Of a DNA stretch of 52,084 bases, positions 40,395 through 48,794 are shown piece after piece. The stretch comes from an uncultured Erysipelotrichaceae bacterium (GTDB lineage Bacteria; Bacillota_I; Bacilli_A; Erysipelotrichales; Coprobacillaceae): contig CAJUOS010000009.1 of the NCBI GenBank assembly GCA_910588075.1, positions 1 through 52,084 of the forward strand, written 5' to 3'. The notes beneath the pieces were generated by a model, which was not told where the DNA came from, did not search any database, and was given only the letters and a program-made list of their open reading frames with translations. Both the position numbers and the translations under genes were made by a program. How positions within the stretch are numbered: the stretch's first letter is position 1; the number at the start of each line of letters is the position of its first letter.

Positions 40395-41414
40395 ATGATT
40401 GCAGATGGTATTGATGTTTCTCAATATCAAGGTGTCATTAATTGGGAATTAGTAAAAAAGCATATTGATTTTGCTATTATAAGGTGTGGTTATGGACAGG
40501 ATATACCTGGACAAGATGATCGTATGTTTAAAAGAAATGCAGATGAATGTACAAGACTTGGTATACCATTTGGAATATATTTATATTCATATGCTCAAAA
40601 TGAAACTGAAGCCTTATCAGAAGCTAGACATGTCATAAGACTTATACAAGATTATAAAATGGCTTATCCTATTTATTTAGATTTAGAAGATCCTAGAGTT
40701 GGAAGATTATCTAATGAACAAATAGAAAAGAACTGTAAAGTTTTTGCTGATGAATTACAAAAGAATAACTATTTGCCAGGTTTTTATGCGTCATACTATT
40801 GGTGGACAACAAAATTGACAGGACCGTTATTCTCTAATTATACAAGATGGGTAGCTAGATATGCAGATGAATTAGGAGAAAATGCTGATATGTTTGATAT
40901 GTGGCAATACTCAGATAATGGATTTGTTGAAGGAATTGAAGGACCAGTAGATTTAGATTATAGTTATAGAGATTTTCCAACAGAAATCAAAGAACAAGGA
41001 TTAAATAACTTTGAAAAAGAAGATACAACTCCACCAAGTATGAATTATAAAGTAGGAGATCATGTGGTTTTTGATCATGTATATATTTCATCTGATAGTA
41101 GTATTCCACTTATTCCATATATGAATCATGGAACAATAACAAGGGTTGTACAGAATGCTAGAAATCCTTATTTAATTGGTAATGGTTTAGGTTGGGTTAA
41201 TAATGAAAGTATAAAAGGAAGTTTAACTTATTTATCTAATCCAACATATCGTGGGGATTCAATTGTTGATGCTTTAGTTCAAATAGGAGTTGATGCTTCT
41301 TTTGAATCAAGACGAGAATTAGCTAGTAAAAATGGAATTGAGAATTATACAGGAAGTGCAAGACAAAATTTAGAAATGCTTCGTTTACTAAAAGAAGGTC
41401 GATTAAAACAATAA
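40395..41414 (+). CDS. GH25 lysozyme with SH3-like and Cpl-7-like C-terminal modules
   Basis: The 339-aa protein has a GH25 muramidase domain (about 1-200) with GIDVSQ (D7) and the catalytic pair in YLDLED (D96, E98). An SH3b-like wall-binding region follows (about 220-275), then a Cpl-7-like module (about 283-339, GDSIVDALVQIGVD, ARQNLEMLRLLKEG). There is no signal peptide, as in phage endolysins. It diverges from the NlpC/P60 gene. It could be a prophage remnant, an intracellular or autolytic enzyme, or exported by other means. GGGAGGTG precedes the ATG. Confidence 0.88.
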   Translation: MIADGIDVSQYQGVINWELVKKHIDFAIIRCGYGQDIPGQDDRMFKRNADECTRLGIPFGIYLYSYAQNETEALSEARHVIRLIQDYKMAYPIYLDLEDPRVGRLSNEQIEKNCKVFADELQKNNYLPGFYASYYWWTTKLTGPLFSNYTRWVARYADELGENADMFDMWQYSDNGFVEGIEGPVDLDYSYRDFPTEIKEQGLNNFEKEDTTPPSMNYKVGDHVVFDHVYISSDSSIPLIPYMNHGTITRVVQNARNPYLIGNGLGWVNNESIKGSLTYLSNPTYRGDSIVDALVQIGVDASFESRRELASKNGIENYTGSARQNLEMLRLLKEGRLKQ

Positions 41415-41434
41415 GGTTTCCCTTATTGTTTTAA
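41405..41434 (+). terminator. Terminator after the GH25 gene
   Basis: ACAATAAGG - TTTC - CCTTATTGT forms a perfect 9-bp stem followed by Ts, overlapping the stop codon. Confidence 0.8.
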
Positions 41435-41572
41435 TGTTTATACAACAAAAACAAGAAATAAATAGATAAAATAAAGCAGAAATAAAAAGTATTATATAGT
41501 TAAATATTATATTGTATTTATGTTTACACAATAGTATAATTGTTGAGGAATTGTTTGAGGGGGTATAGCAAG

Positions 41573-42454
41573 ATGGTTTATGCTAAATCTAAAGATAATA
41601 AGAAGTGGAAGAAACATATGATTTCATTGATTTGTGTTTGTCTTTCCTCACTTATTATGTCTATAAATATTAAATCATTTGTTAGAGCAGGAAATCTTAT
41701 ACCTGGAGGTTTTACAGGATTATCATTATTGCTTCAAAGAATGGGGCTTGAATTTTTAAATATAGATATACCATATTCAGTCATTAATATATTATTAAAT
41801 GCAGGTCCTGCATTTATTGGTTTTCGATTGATTGGAAAAAAATTTACAAGTTATTCAGTTATGATGATTATTTTGAATTCTATTCTTGTTGATATAATTC
41901 CAGTTACACCTATTACATATGATCCATTATTAGTATCTGTTTTTGGTGGGATTTTGAATGGCATTGCTATTGTTATAGCATTATATGGAAAAGCTTCTAG
42001 TGGTGGAACAGATTTCATTGCTATTTATTTGTCTAATAAATTGAAGCAACCTTCATGGAATTTTATTTTTGGAATTAATGTTATTATTTTAATAATAGCA
42101 AGTTTAGTTTTTGGTTTCGAGGAAGCAATGTATTCTATCATTTTTCAATTTGTTTCAACACAAATTATTGAAAGATTTCATCAAAGAGATCAACAAGCAA
42201 CATTATTTATTATTACAAGTATTCCAACAGAATTAGAGAAAAAACTTATGTTATATACTCATCATGGAGTAACACGTTTTGAAGGAAAAGGATGTTATCT
42301 TAAAGAAGATAAAACTTTATTATATACTGTTGTTGGAGCAGATGAGGTTAAAGATGTTATTAGTTTTATAAAGAAGGAAGATCCAGAGGTTTTTGTTAAT
42401 ATAATTAAATCTAGTGGCATTAAAGGGAACTTTTATCAAGAACCATTAGAATAA
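41573..42454 (+). CDS. YitT family membrane protein (DUF161/DUF2179)
   Basis: The 293-aa protein has about five or six hydrophobic helices (about 15-200) with the pattern IPGGFTGLSLLLQ and GKASSGGTDFIA. A cytoplasmic DUF2179 tail follows (about 210-290, TSIPTELEKKLMLYTHHGVTRF in shortened form, then YTVVGADEVKDVISFIKK). The family is widespread in Firmicutes and its transport substrate is not settled. The start at 41573 follows GAGGGGG; upstream in-frame TTGs are less likely. Confidence 0.9.
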   Translation: MVYAKSKDNKKWKKHMISLICVCLSSLIMSINIKSFVRAGNLIPGGFTGLSLLLQRMGLEFLNIDIPYSVINILLNAGPAFIGFRLIGKKFTSYSVMMIILNSILVDIIPVTPITYDPLLVSVFGGILNGIAIVIALYGKASSGGTDFIAIYLSNKLKQPSWNFIFGINVIILIIASLVFGFEEAMYSIIFQFVSTQIIERFHQRDQQATLFIITSIPTELEKKLMLYTHHGVTRFEGKGCYLKEDKTLLYTVVGADEVKDVISFIKKEDPEVFVNIIKSSGIKGNFYQEPLE

Positions 42455-42475
42455 GAAATATGATAAATTATAAGA

Positions 42476-42503
42476 AAAGAATTCATTTTAAAATGAATTC
42501 TTT
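42476..42503. terminator. Bidirectional terminator between the YitT and ferritin-like genes
   Basis: GAATTCATTTT and AAAATGAATTC form a perfect inverted repeat (42479-42500), with A-rich and T-rich flanks. Confidence 0.7.
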
Positions 42504-43021
42504 GAGAAATTATTATCTTTTTGATTATAGTAATCCTTTAGGAAAGATTCAAATATTTCTATATGGAGTTGTTCATCCATTATAATACGATTGAGCATGT
42601 TTTGAATAATAGGCTCATCAATACAAGATATTTGATATTGGTAGTTTGTAATGGTGTTTTGTTCTTGAATAATAGCATTTTCTAATAGTGTATTAATTTG
42701 ACGAGGATAGACATTGAAACCAGGAGACCAGTATTCAAGTAAATCATGATGACAATCCCATAAACGTGGGTCAGCCCCTAATTTATAACACATTCTTGCA
42801 AAAATATCGAGATGCTTCATTTCAACAATAGCAATTTGAATCATTGCTTTTGATAATTGAGGCCATTGATTTTCTAAAATAATGTGATTATAAAAATAAA
42901 GACTAACAGCATTCATTTCAGAATGTAAACCACCTAAGTTTGATAGAATAATTTGACTGTATTCAATATTTGTATCTAATTCTTTGATAGAAGGATAGGG
43001 AGTATCAAGTGTATATTTCAT
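42488..43021 (-). CDS. Ferritin-like di-iron domain protein
   Basis: The 177-aa helical protein has carboxylate/histidine pairs in ferritin order: SEMNAV (about 35), EMKHLDIF (about 67-74), IQEQNTI (about 118) and DEQLHIEIFE (about 148-157). It resembles the rubrerythrin/manganese-catalase-like group (as in CotJC), and may store iron or handle peroxide. I cannot narrow it further. The ATG at 43021 is seven bases after GGAGG, and that site lies in a strong hairpin (43027-43056). It follows two GNAT genes in the same direction. Confidence 0.78.
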   Translation of the reverse strand: MKYTLDTPYPSIKELDTNIEYSQIILSNLGGLHSEMNAVSLYFYNHIILENQWPQLSKAMIQIAIVEMKHLDIFARMCYKLGADPRLWDCHHDLLEYWSPGFNVYPRQINTLLENAIIQEQNTITNYQYQISCIDEPIIQNMLNRIIMDEQLHIEIFESFLKDYYNQKDNNFSKNSF

Positions 43022-43026
43022 GTTAA

Positions 43027-43056
43027 AAACCTCCATATTGATATATATGAAGGTTT
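43027..43056 (-). promoter_or_regulatory. Hairpin covering the ferritin-like gene's ribosome site
   Basis: AAACCTCCATAT (43027-43038) pairs with ATATGAAGGTTT (43045-43056), 11 of 12 positions. On the minus strand the GGAGG site is in the 3' arm, followed by five Ts and the ATG. It may be the terminator of the GNAT genes, a translation block, or both. Confidence 0.6.
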
Positions 43057-43567
43057 ATTTATTTTTATTCAATAATTTTTCAAAAGCTATACGAGGAGCC
43101 CCATTTTCTAGAAAAATATGACCACAATATTCAAAGCCATTTTTATTTAAAAAAGACTGCATAGATAAATTATCTTGATGTGTATCAATGCGAATACTTT
43201 GAATATTTTTTTTATTACATTGGTGTTGAGCAAATAACAGCATTTCTTTAGCAAGATTTTGACCTTTCAAATTTTCATCAATGACAATTCTATGTATGAC
43301 TGCATATGATTGATGGTCTGTTTTCCATTGACCATCAATTTTTTCATAAGTTAAATCATTCTCAATAGCAAAATATATTGTTCCCATAATATATCCATTA
43401 TCTAATACATAACTATGTTTTTTTAGAATATCATTTAGTAATTGTTGTTCATTTGGATATCCATCTTGCCATTGATCAATATGATTTCTTTTAAAATAAC
43501 TTTGAGCTTGATGAATAAGTTTCATCATTTCAGGAATATCTTTTTTTGTAGCATTTCTTATCATCAT
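43055..43567 (-). CDS. GNAT family N-acetyltransferase
   Basis: The 170-aa protein has the GNAT core: MMIRNATKKDIPEMMKLI (beta1-alpha1), the IHRIVIDENLKGQNLAKEML segment with the acetyl-CoA loop in degraded form (Gx in LKGQNLAKE), and NGFEYCG. The substrate is unknown. It overlaps the second GNAT gene by four bases (ATGA), so the two are coupled, and its end meets the hairpin at 43027-43056. Confidence 0.85.
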   Translation of the reverse strand: MMIRNATKKDIPEMMKLIHQAQSYFKRNHIDQWQDGYPNEQQLLNDILKKHSYVLDNGYIMGTIYFAIENDLTYEKIDGQWKTDHQSYAVIHRIVIDENLKGQNLAKEMLLFAQHQCNKKNIQSIRIDTHQDNLSMQSFLNKNGFEYCGHIFLENGAPRIAFEKLLNKNK

Positions 43568-44067
43568 CGTTGACCTCCTAATAATCCATATAAAATAGCA
43601 TCATAATAATATCCATTCTTAAATATATGTTGTTTTAAATATCCTTCTTTATTAAAACCACATTTTTCTAAAAGATGAGCAGATGCTGTATTTTCAGCAA
43701 AAACCACAGCATAAATTTTTTTAATAATAAAATTATTAAAAATAAATTCGCACATTAAAGGAATAACATAACTCATAATTCCCTTATTCCAATATTCAAA
43801 GCCAAGCCAATATCCTAATTCACAATTTTGACAATAAATATCTTTTTGAAAAGTTGCACCAATACAGCCAACACAAATACCATCTACAATGATAGCAAAG
43901 TCAAGTTGATGATGTTCAATAGAAAATTGAATATATTGCATAGCATCACTGACTGTATAAGGATGTGGGAAAGAATTTCTTAAGTATTGGCAAACACGTT
44001 TATCATTAGCAAAATAAGCTAATTGACCAGGATCAATTTGATCTAGATTTTTAAGTTCAATTTTCAT
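43564..44067 (-). CDS. GNAT family N-acetyltransferase (RimJ/RimL type)
   Basis: The 167-aa protein has the RimJ/RimL-like layout: VCQYLRNSFPHPYTVSDAM, ELGYWLGFEYWNKGIMSYV (acetyl-CoA loop) and AENTASAHLLEKCGF. Such proteins acetylate protein or small-molecule amines; the substrate is unknown. AAGGAG precedes the ATG. It is the first gene of the GNAT-GNAT-ferritin-like set, read against replication. Confidence 0.87.
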   Translation of the reverse strand: MKIELKNLDQIDPGQLAYFANDKRVCQYLRNSFPHPYTVSDAMQYIQFSIEHHQLDFAIIVDGICVGCIGATFQKDIYCQNCELGYWLGFEYWNKGIMSYVIPLMCEFIFNNFIIKKIYAVVFAENTASAHLLEKCGFNKEGYLKQHIFKNGYYYDAILYGLLGGQR

Positions 44068-44133
44068 AAAGTCTCCTTATTCTATTTATTTACATCATAT
44101 TCATAATTGAATAATGACATGACTGTATTTCTA

Positions 44134-44162
44134 TTGTTATTGTACAAAATATTCAGTATAAT
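44134..44162 (+). promoter_or_regulatory. Promoter of the DUF1146-spoIID genes
   Basis: TTGTTA (44134-44139) and TATAAT (44157-44162) are 17 bases apart, about 25 bases before the DUF1146 start. Confidence 0.65.
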
Positions 44163-44187
44163 GAAAAGGAAAAAAGGATGTGAAAAA

Positions 44188-44394
44188 ATGTTAGCACATT
44201 TTATGAGAGTGGCTGTATATATTATATCAGTTATTTTATCTATGTATGGATTAAGCTGTTTTCGATTTGAAAATTATATAAAAAGAGGAAAAGTAAAAGA
44301 GTTTTATATATTTTATATTGTTGTTTCTTTAGGAATAGCTTATTTATTTGCTCAATTTGTTTTAAGTTTTATAAATATGAGTTTTTATACATAA
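44188..44394 (+). CDS. DUF1146 family membrane protein (YwzB-like)
   Basis: The 68-aa protein has two hydrophobic helices (about 7-25 and 43-65) around FENYIKRGKVKEF. This matches the small DUF1146 proteins found near spoIID in Firmicutes (ywzB in Bacillus). The start at 44188 follows AAAGGATGTG. The function is unknown. It precedes spoIID by 28 bases. Confidence 0.75.
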   Translation: MLAHFMRVAVYIISVILSMYGLSCFRFENYIKRGKVKEFYIFYIVVSLGIAYLFAQFVLSFINMSFYT

Positions 44395-44422
44395 TAGTCA
44401 GAAGTGATACATATATTAAAAT

Positions 44423-45322
44423 ATGAAAACAATATATGTAAAACTTCTTTTTGTTTTGGTAATGATATTATGTATTCATTTATTTCAATATAAAGATCAG
44501 CTTTTTCATGTTGAAACTGATTTTTCTCAAAAAAAAGAAAAAACACAATACATTGTTCAAGTTAAAACCAAAACAAAAACATTAAAAGTGAAATTAGATG
44601 ATTATTTAGTTGGTGTAATAGCAGGAGAAATGCCAGCAAGTTTTGAATTAGAAGCTTTAAAAGCACAAGCAGTAGCAAGTCGAACTTTTGTATTATCAAG
44701 AAAGTTAAAAGTTGATAATACAACCCAATCTCAAGTTTATTTAACAGATGAACAGATGAAAAAGAATTGGGGTAAACAATATCAAAAGAATAAGGAGAAA
44801 ATAAAAAGAGCAGTTAAAGAAACAAATAATGAAGTTATGACATATAATGGAGAATATATTTCAGCATTATTTTTTTCTAGTAGTAATGGAAAAACTGTCA
44901 ATAGTGAGGATTATTTTAGTGGTAAAGTTGCATATTTAAAAGCTGTTGATAGTCATTGGGATTTAACAATTGACCCTACTAATCTAAGAAAGAAAACTTT
45001 TACAAAAAGTCAAATATCAAATATTTTTCATATCAATTCTCCAGAAATAAGAATTACTTCATATACATCTAGTGGATATGTTAAAAAAGTAATTATTAAT
45101 AAAAAAGAATATTCAGGAAGAGAAGTAAGAGAAAAATTAAATCTAGCATCATCATGTTTTCAAATTCAATTAACTTCAAAAGGTTATACATTTATAACGA
45201 AAGGAAATGGACATGGTGTTGGAATGAGTCAGTATGGTGCTCAAGCGATGGCGAAAGAAAAGAAAACATATAAAGATATTCTTTCTCATTATTATAAAAA
45301 TATTAAAATTAAAAGTATATAA
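44423..45322 (+). CDS. spoIID: SpoIID/LytB-domain protein, stage II sporulation protein D
   Basis: SpoIID is a lytic transglycosylase that helps the mother-cell membrane migrate during engulfment. The 299-aa protein has one N-terminal membrane helix (about 5-22) and the SpoIID domain with the catalytic-type segment YLVGVIAGEMPASFELEALK (E69 in GEMP), FFSSSNGKT and the end GHGVGMSQYGAQA. It follows DUF1146 and precedes spoIIQ, as in Bacillus. The organism is thus probably a spore former or a recent descendant of one. Confidence 0.92.
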   Translation: MKTIYVKLLFVLVMILCIHLFQYKDQLFHVETDFSQKKEKTQYIVQVKTKTKTLKVKLDDYLVGVIAGEMPASFELEALKAQAVASRTFVLSRKLKVDNTTQSQVYLTDEQMKKNWGKQYQKNKEKIKRAVKETNNEVMTYNGEYISALFFSSSNGKTVNSEDYFSGKVAYLKAVDSHWDLTIDPTNLRKKTFTKSQISNIFHINSPEIRITSYTSSGYVKKVIINKKEYSGREVREKLNLASSCFQIQLTSKGYTFITKGNGHGVGMSQYGAQAMAKEKKTYKDILSHYYKNIKIKSI

Positions 45323-45359
45323 TTCATTCTTTTGCTCATACTTAGGTTGAGGTGAAAGT

Positions 45360-45992
45360 ATGAATAGAAGAACATGGAAATACAAAAAAGCCATAGGAAT
45401 TGGGTTGTCTTTAGTTTTATTTTTAGGTGGAATTGGTATTGTTCAAAGAATTTTAGATAACCAAACAGATAATTTTAAAGATGAAACAGTTGTTAAGGTT
45501 GAAGAAAAGAAAGACGAAGAAAAAGAAGATAAGAAAACAATTGAAACATTGAAAGCTCCTGTAAAGGATGGAATAGGGATTGTAAGATATTATTATAATA
45601 AAGATGATGATGCAGCAAAGCAAGAACAGTCTCTTATTTTATTTGAAGGTGTATATAGACCAAATCAGGGTATTGATTATGCAAATAAAAATGCTGCTTT
45701 TGATGTTACTGCTTCTATTAGTGGTACAGTTACAAAGAAAACAAATGACCCTGTTTTAGGATGGGTTGTAACAATCACAAATAGTGATAAAATTTCTACA
45801 ACATATCAATCATTATCTAAGGTTAATGTTGAAGTGAATAACACAGTTAAACAAGGTGATGTTATTGGTGTAAGTGGAGAAAATGTTTATGAAGCAGATT
45901 TAAAAAATCATTTACATTTTATCTTGCAAAAAGATGAAAAGATGTATAACCCAGAAAAGTATCTTGATCAACCATTAAATACGATTAAATAG
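45360..45992 (+). CDS. spoIIQ: SpoIIQ-like M23/LytM-domain membrane protein
   Basis: The 210-aa protein has one membrane helix (about 10-29), a charged linker (about 40-62) and a LytM domain (about 68-205). SpoIIQ bridges the forespore to SpoIIIAH during engulfment. The first zinc His of HxxxD is replaced by Asn (N102 in RPNQGID), while D106 and HLH (H184, H186) remain, so peptidase activity is doubtful, as in Bacillus SpoIIQ. The spoIID-spoIIQ-mbl order supports the name. GAGGTG precedes the ATG. Confidence 0.8.
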   Translation: MNRRTWKYKKAIGIGLSLVLFLGGIGIVQRILDNQTDNFKDETVVKVEEKKDEEKEDKKTIETLKAPVKDGIGIVRYYYNKDDDAAKQEQSLILFEGVYRPNQGIDYANKNAAFDVTASISGTVTKKTNDPVLGWVVTITNSDKISTTYQSLSKVNVEVNNTVKQGDVIGVSGENVYEADLKNHLHFILQKDEKMYNPEKYLDQPLNTIK

Positions 45993-46018
45993 CGATTATG
46001 GGTCGCTATTTCTTTTTA
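45987..46018 (+). terminator. Terminator after spoIIQ
   Basis: AAATAGCG (45987-45994) pairs with CGCTATTT (46004-46011), followed by a T-rich tract. Confidence 0.75.
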
Positions 46019-46107
46019 TTTAAAAATTTCTTTTATAAAATTTTTTTCTTTGCTTGTATTTAAGAAAAAAAATGATACAATAGAAAATGCTTATAGGAGG
46101 AATGTTT

Positions 46108-47097
46108 ATGAAATTATCAAAAGAAATTGGTATTGACTTAGGTACAGCTAACATTCTTATTTATGTGAAAGGTGAAGGTATTGTTGTGAATGAACCTTCA
46201 GTTGTAACTATCAATACAGAAACAAACAGACCCATTGCTGTAGGTGCAGAAGCGAGAGATATGCTTGGAAAAACTCCAGGTAAAATTCAGGCTATTCGCC
46301 CTTTAAAAGATGGAGTCATTGCAGATTTTCAAATTACAGAAATATTACTAACTCATTTTATCAATAAATTAAATTTAAAAGGTGTTTTTTCAAGACCTAC
46401 AATTTTAATTTGTTGTCCATCTAATATTACATCAATTGAAAAAAGTGCTATTCAAGATGTGGCTTTAAGATGTGGAGCTAAGAAAGTATATATTGAAGAA
46501 GAACCAAAAGTTGCAGCTATTGGAGCAGGTTTAGATATTTCAAAACCATCAGGAAATATGGTTGTTGATATTGGTGGGGGAACAACAGATGTTGCTGTTC
46601 TTTCATTAGGTGATATAGTAACAAGCACATCATTAAAAATTGCTGGAGATAAAATGGATGCAGAATTAATAAAGTATGTTAAAGATAAATATAAGTTATT
46701 AATTGGAGATCGTACTGCTGAAGAAATTAAGATTTCTATTGGTAGTGCATATGAAGCTGATCCTCAAGCTATAATGGATGTCAGAGGTAGAGATTTAGTT
46801 ACAGGATTGCCTCATACAATTCAATTAAGTGCAAGAGAAACTCAAGAAGCATTAGATGAATGTTGTCAAACAATTTTAAGAGCAACAAAACAAGTATTAG
46901 AACAAACACCACCAGAATTATCTGCTGATATTGTGAATAAAGGTATCTTCTTAACAGGAGGAGGAGCTTTACTTCATAATTTAGATAAATTTTTAGAAGA
47001 AGGTTTAGGAGTTCCTGTATTTGTAGCAGAAAACGCATTAGACTGTGTTGCAGAGGGATGCGGAGTTATGTTAGAAAATACACAATATTTACAATAA
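46108..47097 (+). CDS. mbl: MreB/Mbl family cell-shape actin
   Basis: The 329-aa actin homologue organises elongation-type wall synthesis. It has the phosphate-1 loop GIDLGTANILIY (about 8-19), the phosphate-2 DIGGGTTDVAVLS and the adenosine-binding GGGALLHNLD. The position after spoIIQ matches mbl in Bacillus, so the Mbl name is by context. The start at 46108 follows ATAGGAGG; an in-frame ATG 21 bases upstream is too early. The spoIIID gene between spoIIQ and mbl in Bacillus is absent. Confidence 0.93.
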   Translation: MKLSKEIGIDLGTANILIYVKGEGIVVNEPSVVTINTETNRPIAVGAEARDMLGKTPGKIQAIRPLKDGVIADFQITEILLTHFINKLNLKGVFSRPTILICCPSNITSIEKSAIQDVALRCGAKKVYIEEEPKVAAIGAGLDISKPSGNMVVDIGGGTTDVAVLSLGDIVTSTSLKIAGDKMDAELIKYVKDKYKLLIGDRTAEEIKISIGSAYEADPQAIMDVRGRDLVTGLPHTIQLSARETQEALDECCQTILRATKQVLEQTPPELSADIVNKGIFLTGGGALLHNLDKFLEEGLGVPVFVAENALDCVAEGCGVMLENTQYLQ

Positions 47098-47109
47098 TAA
47101 AGGATACAT

Positions 47110-47142
47110 ACAAGATGATAGTTTTATCATCTTGTTTTCTTT
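47110..47142 (+). terminator. Terminator after mbl
   Basis: CAAGATGATA - GTTT - TATCATCTTG is a perfect 10-bp stem followed by Ts. Confidence 0.88.
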
Positions 47143-47214
47143 TTTTGTAAATTTTTATAAATAAGTTTATTTTTTGTTAAAATAACAGGCAGATAGATAG
47201 AAAGGAATGTAAAA

Positions 47215-47994
47215 ATGATGAGTAAGAAGTTTTTCTTTTTTGATATTGATGGAACATTAGCTGTGGGAACACCAGGAAGGCAACATATTCCTGAAAGTAC
47301 AAAGTATGCTTTAAAAAAATTAGAGGAGAATGGACATTTTATTGCTATAGCAACTGGAAGAAGTTATGCTATGGCATATCAATACATGCAAGATTTAGGA
47401 TTTGAAAATATGGTTAGCGATGGTGGTAATGGCATAACAATTCATAATCAATTAATTGAAATAAAGCCATTAGATTATGATAAATGTATTGCTTTGATAG
47501 ATGAATGTAAGGAAAAAGGTTATATATGGGCTTTTTCTCCAGATAACGAAACAAGGAGATTAGCACCAGATGATCGTTTTTATGATTTTACACATGATGT
47601 TTATATGGATACAGTTGTAAAAAAAGGTTTGGATCCAAGAGAGTATGAACATATTTATAAAGTTTATGTGGCTTGTTTTGCACCAGAAGAAGAAAAATTA
47701 GAGATGTTAAAAGAATTGCCATGGTGTCGTTTTCATGAAGAATATCTATTTGTTGAACCAGGTGATAAGTCGGTTGGTATTAAAGCAATGGTTGATTATT
47801 TTCATGGAAATTATGAGGATGTTGTTGTTTTTGGTGATGAAAAGAATGATTTGAGTATGTTTAGTAGTGAATGGACTTCTATTGCTATGGGGAATGCAAT
47901 TGATGATTTAAAGAAAAAAGCAGATTATATAACAACAAATGTTGATGAAGATGGTATATATAATGCTTGTAAATATTTTGGTTGGATAGATTAA
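47215..47994 (+). CDS. HAD-superfamily phosphatase, Cof type (first of two)
   Basis: The 259-aa protein has motif I FFDIDGTLA (nucleophile Asp about 10), motif II ATGRSY, Lys in GDKSVGIKA, and motif IV FGDEKNDLSMF, the pattern of Cof-type IIB sugar-phosphate phosphatases. The substrate is unknown. It is one base ahead of the second HAD gene. A second in-frame ATG three bases on is equally possible. Confidence 0.88.
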   Translation: MMSKKFFFFDIDGTLAVGTPGRQHIPESTKYALKKLEENGHFIAIATGRSYAMAYQYMQDLGFENMVSDGGNGITIHNQLIEIKPLDYDKCIALIDECKEKGYIWAFSPDNETRRLAPDDRFYDFTHDVYMDTVVKKGLDPREYEHIYKVYVACFAPEEEKLEMLKELPWCRFHEEYLFVEPGDKSVGIKAMVDYFHGNYEDVVVFGDEKNDLSMFSSEWTSIAMGNAIDDLKKKADYITTNVDEDGIYNACKYFGWID

Positions 47995-47995
47995 T

Positions 47996-48787
47996 ATGGA
48001 AAGAAAAATTATATTTTTTGATGTCGATGGAACATTGTATACTCCAGAGCTTGGAGGAATTTCTAAAAATGTTAAAAATGCAATAAGACAAACAAGGAGT
48101 CAAGGGCATTTATGTTTTATATCAAGTGGAAGACCTACTGCTTTTATTGCTGAGAATGTTAAAGAGATAGAATTTGATGGATATGTCTTAGCTAATGGAG
48201 CACATATTCAGTTTGGAAATAAAGATTTAAGAATAAGTTATCTCAATTATGATAATCTTAAAGAGTTAATAGAAAAGTTAAAAATAAAAGGTATCGAATA
48301 TGTACTTCAAACACCAACATATGCTTATATAGATAGAAAATGTATAAATTTAATTAGTTTTTTCTCTAAATGTAATATAGATCTTTGTAATTTTTGTTAT
48401 GAATTTAATGAAGATGATATCATGCATCAAACACTAAAAATAGAAGTTTGGGTTCATAATGATGAAGAATTAAAATATGCTCAAACATGTTTTGGAAATT
48501 TTGCATATGAAGTTCATCCTGATAATCATAGCATAGAAGTTTATGCTAAAGATGTTTCAAAAGCAACAGGGATATTAGATGTCTTAAATTTATTAGATAT
48601 GTCTGTTCAAGATAGTATCTGTTTTGGAGATGGACCTAATGATGTTGAAATGTTTGAAACAGTAGGATATTCTATTGCAATGGGAAACGCAATTGATGTT
48701 ATTAAAGACAGGGCAGATGAGATTTGTTTAAGTGTTCTTCAAGACGGTGTAGCATGTAAATTAAAGGAACTATTTGATTTAAAATAG
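47996..48787 (+). CDS. HAD-superfamily phosphatase, Cof type (second of two)
   Basis: The 263-aa protein has FFDVDGTLY (motif I), SSGRPT (motif II), the motif III Lys near VSKATG and FGDGPNDVEMF (motif IV). It is a paralogue of the preceding gene with clear sequence divergence. Such phosphatases act on sugar phosphates, flavin precursors or similar compounds. It ends in a 13-bp terminator stem shared with the convergent gene. Confidence 0.88.
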   Translation: MERKIIFFDVDGTLYTPELGGISKNVKNAIRQTRSQGHLCFISSGRPTAFIAENVKEIEFDGYVLANGAHIQFGNKDLRISYLNYDNLKELIEKLKIKGIEYVLQTPTYAYIDRKCINLISFFSKCNIDLCNFCYEFNEDDIMHQTLKIEVWVHNDEELKYAQTCFGNFAYEVHPDNHSIEVYAKDVSKATGILDVLNLLDMSVQDSICFGDGPNDVEMFETVGYSIAMGNAIDVIKDRADEICLSVLQDGVACKLKELFDLK

Positions 48788-48794
48788 TTCCTTT
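48763..48794. terminator. Bidirectional terminator between the HAD and phosphoglycerol transferase genes
   Basis: A perfect 13-bp stem (48763-48775 with 48782-48794) with a GATTTA loop overlaps both stop regions. Confidence 0.8.

Noticed and set aside
47885..48109. Minus-strand frame across the two HAD genes
   Set aside because: It is antisense to both strongly supported phosphatase genes, with no start signal.
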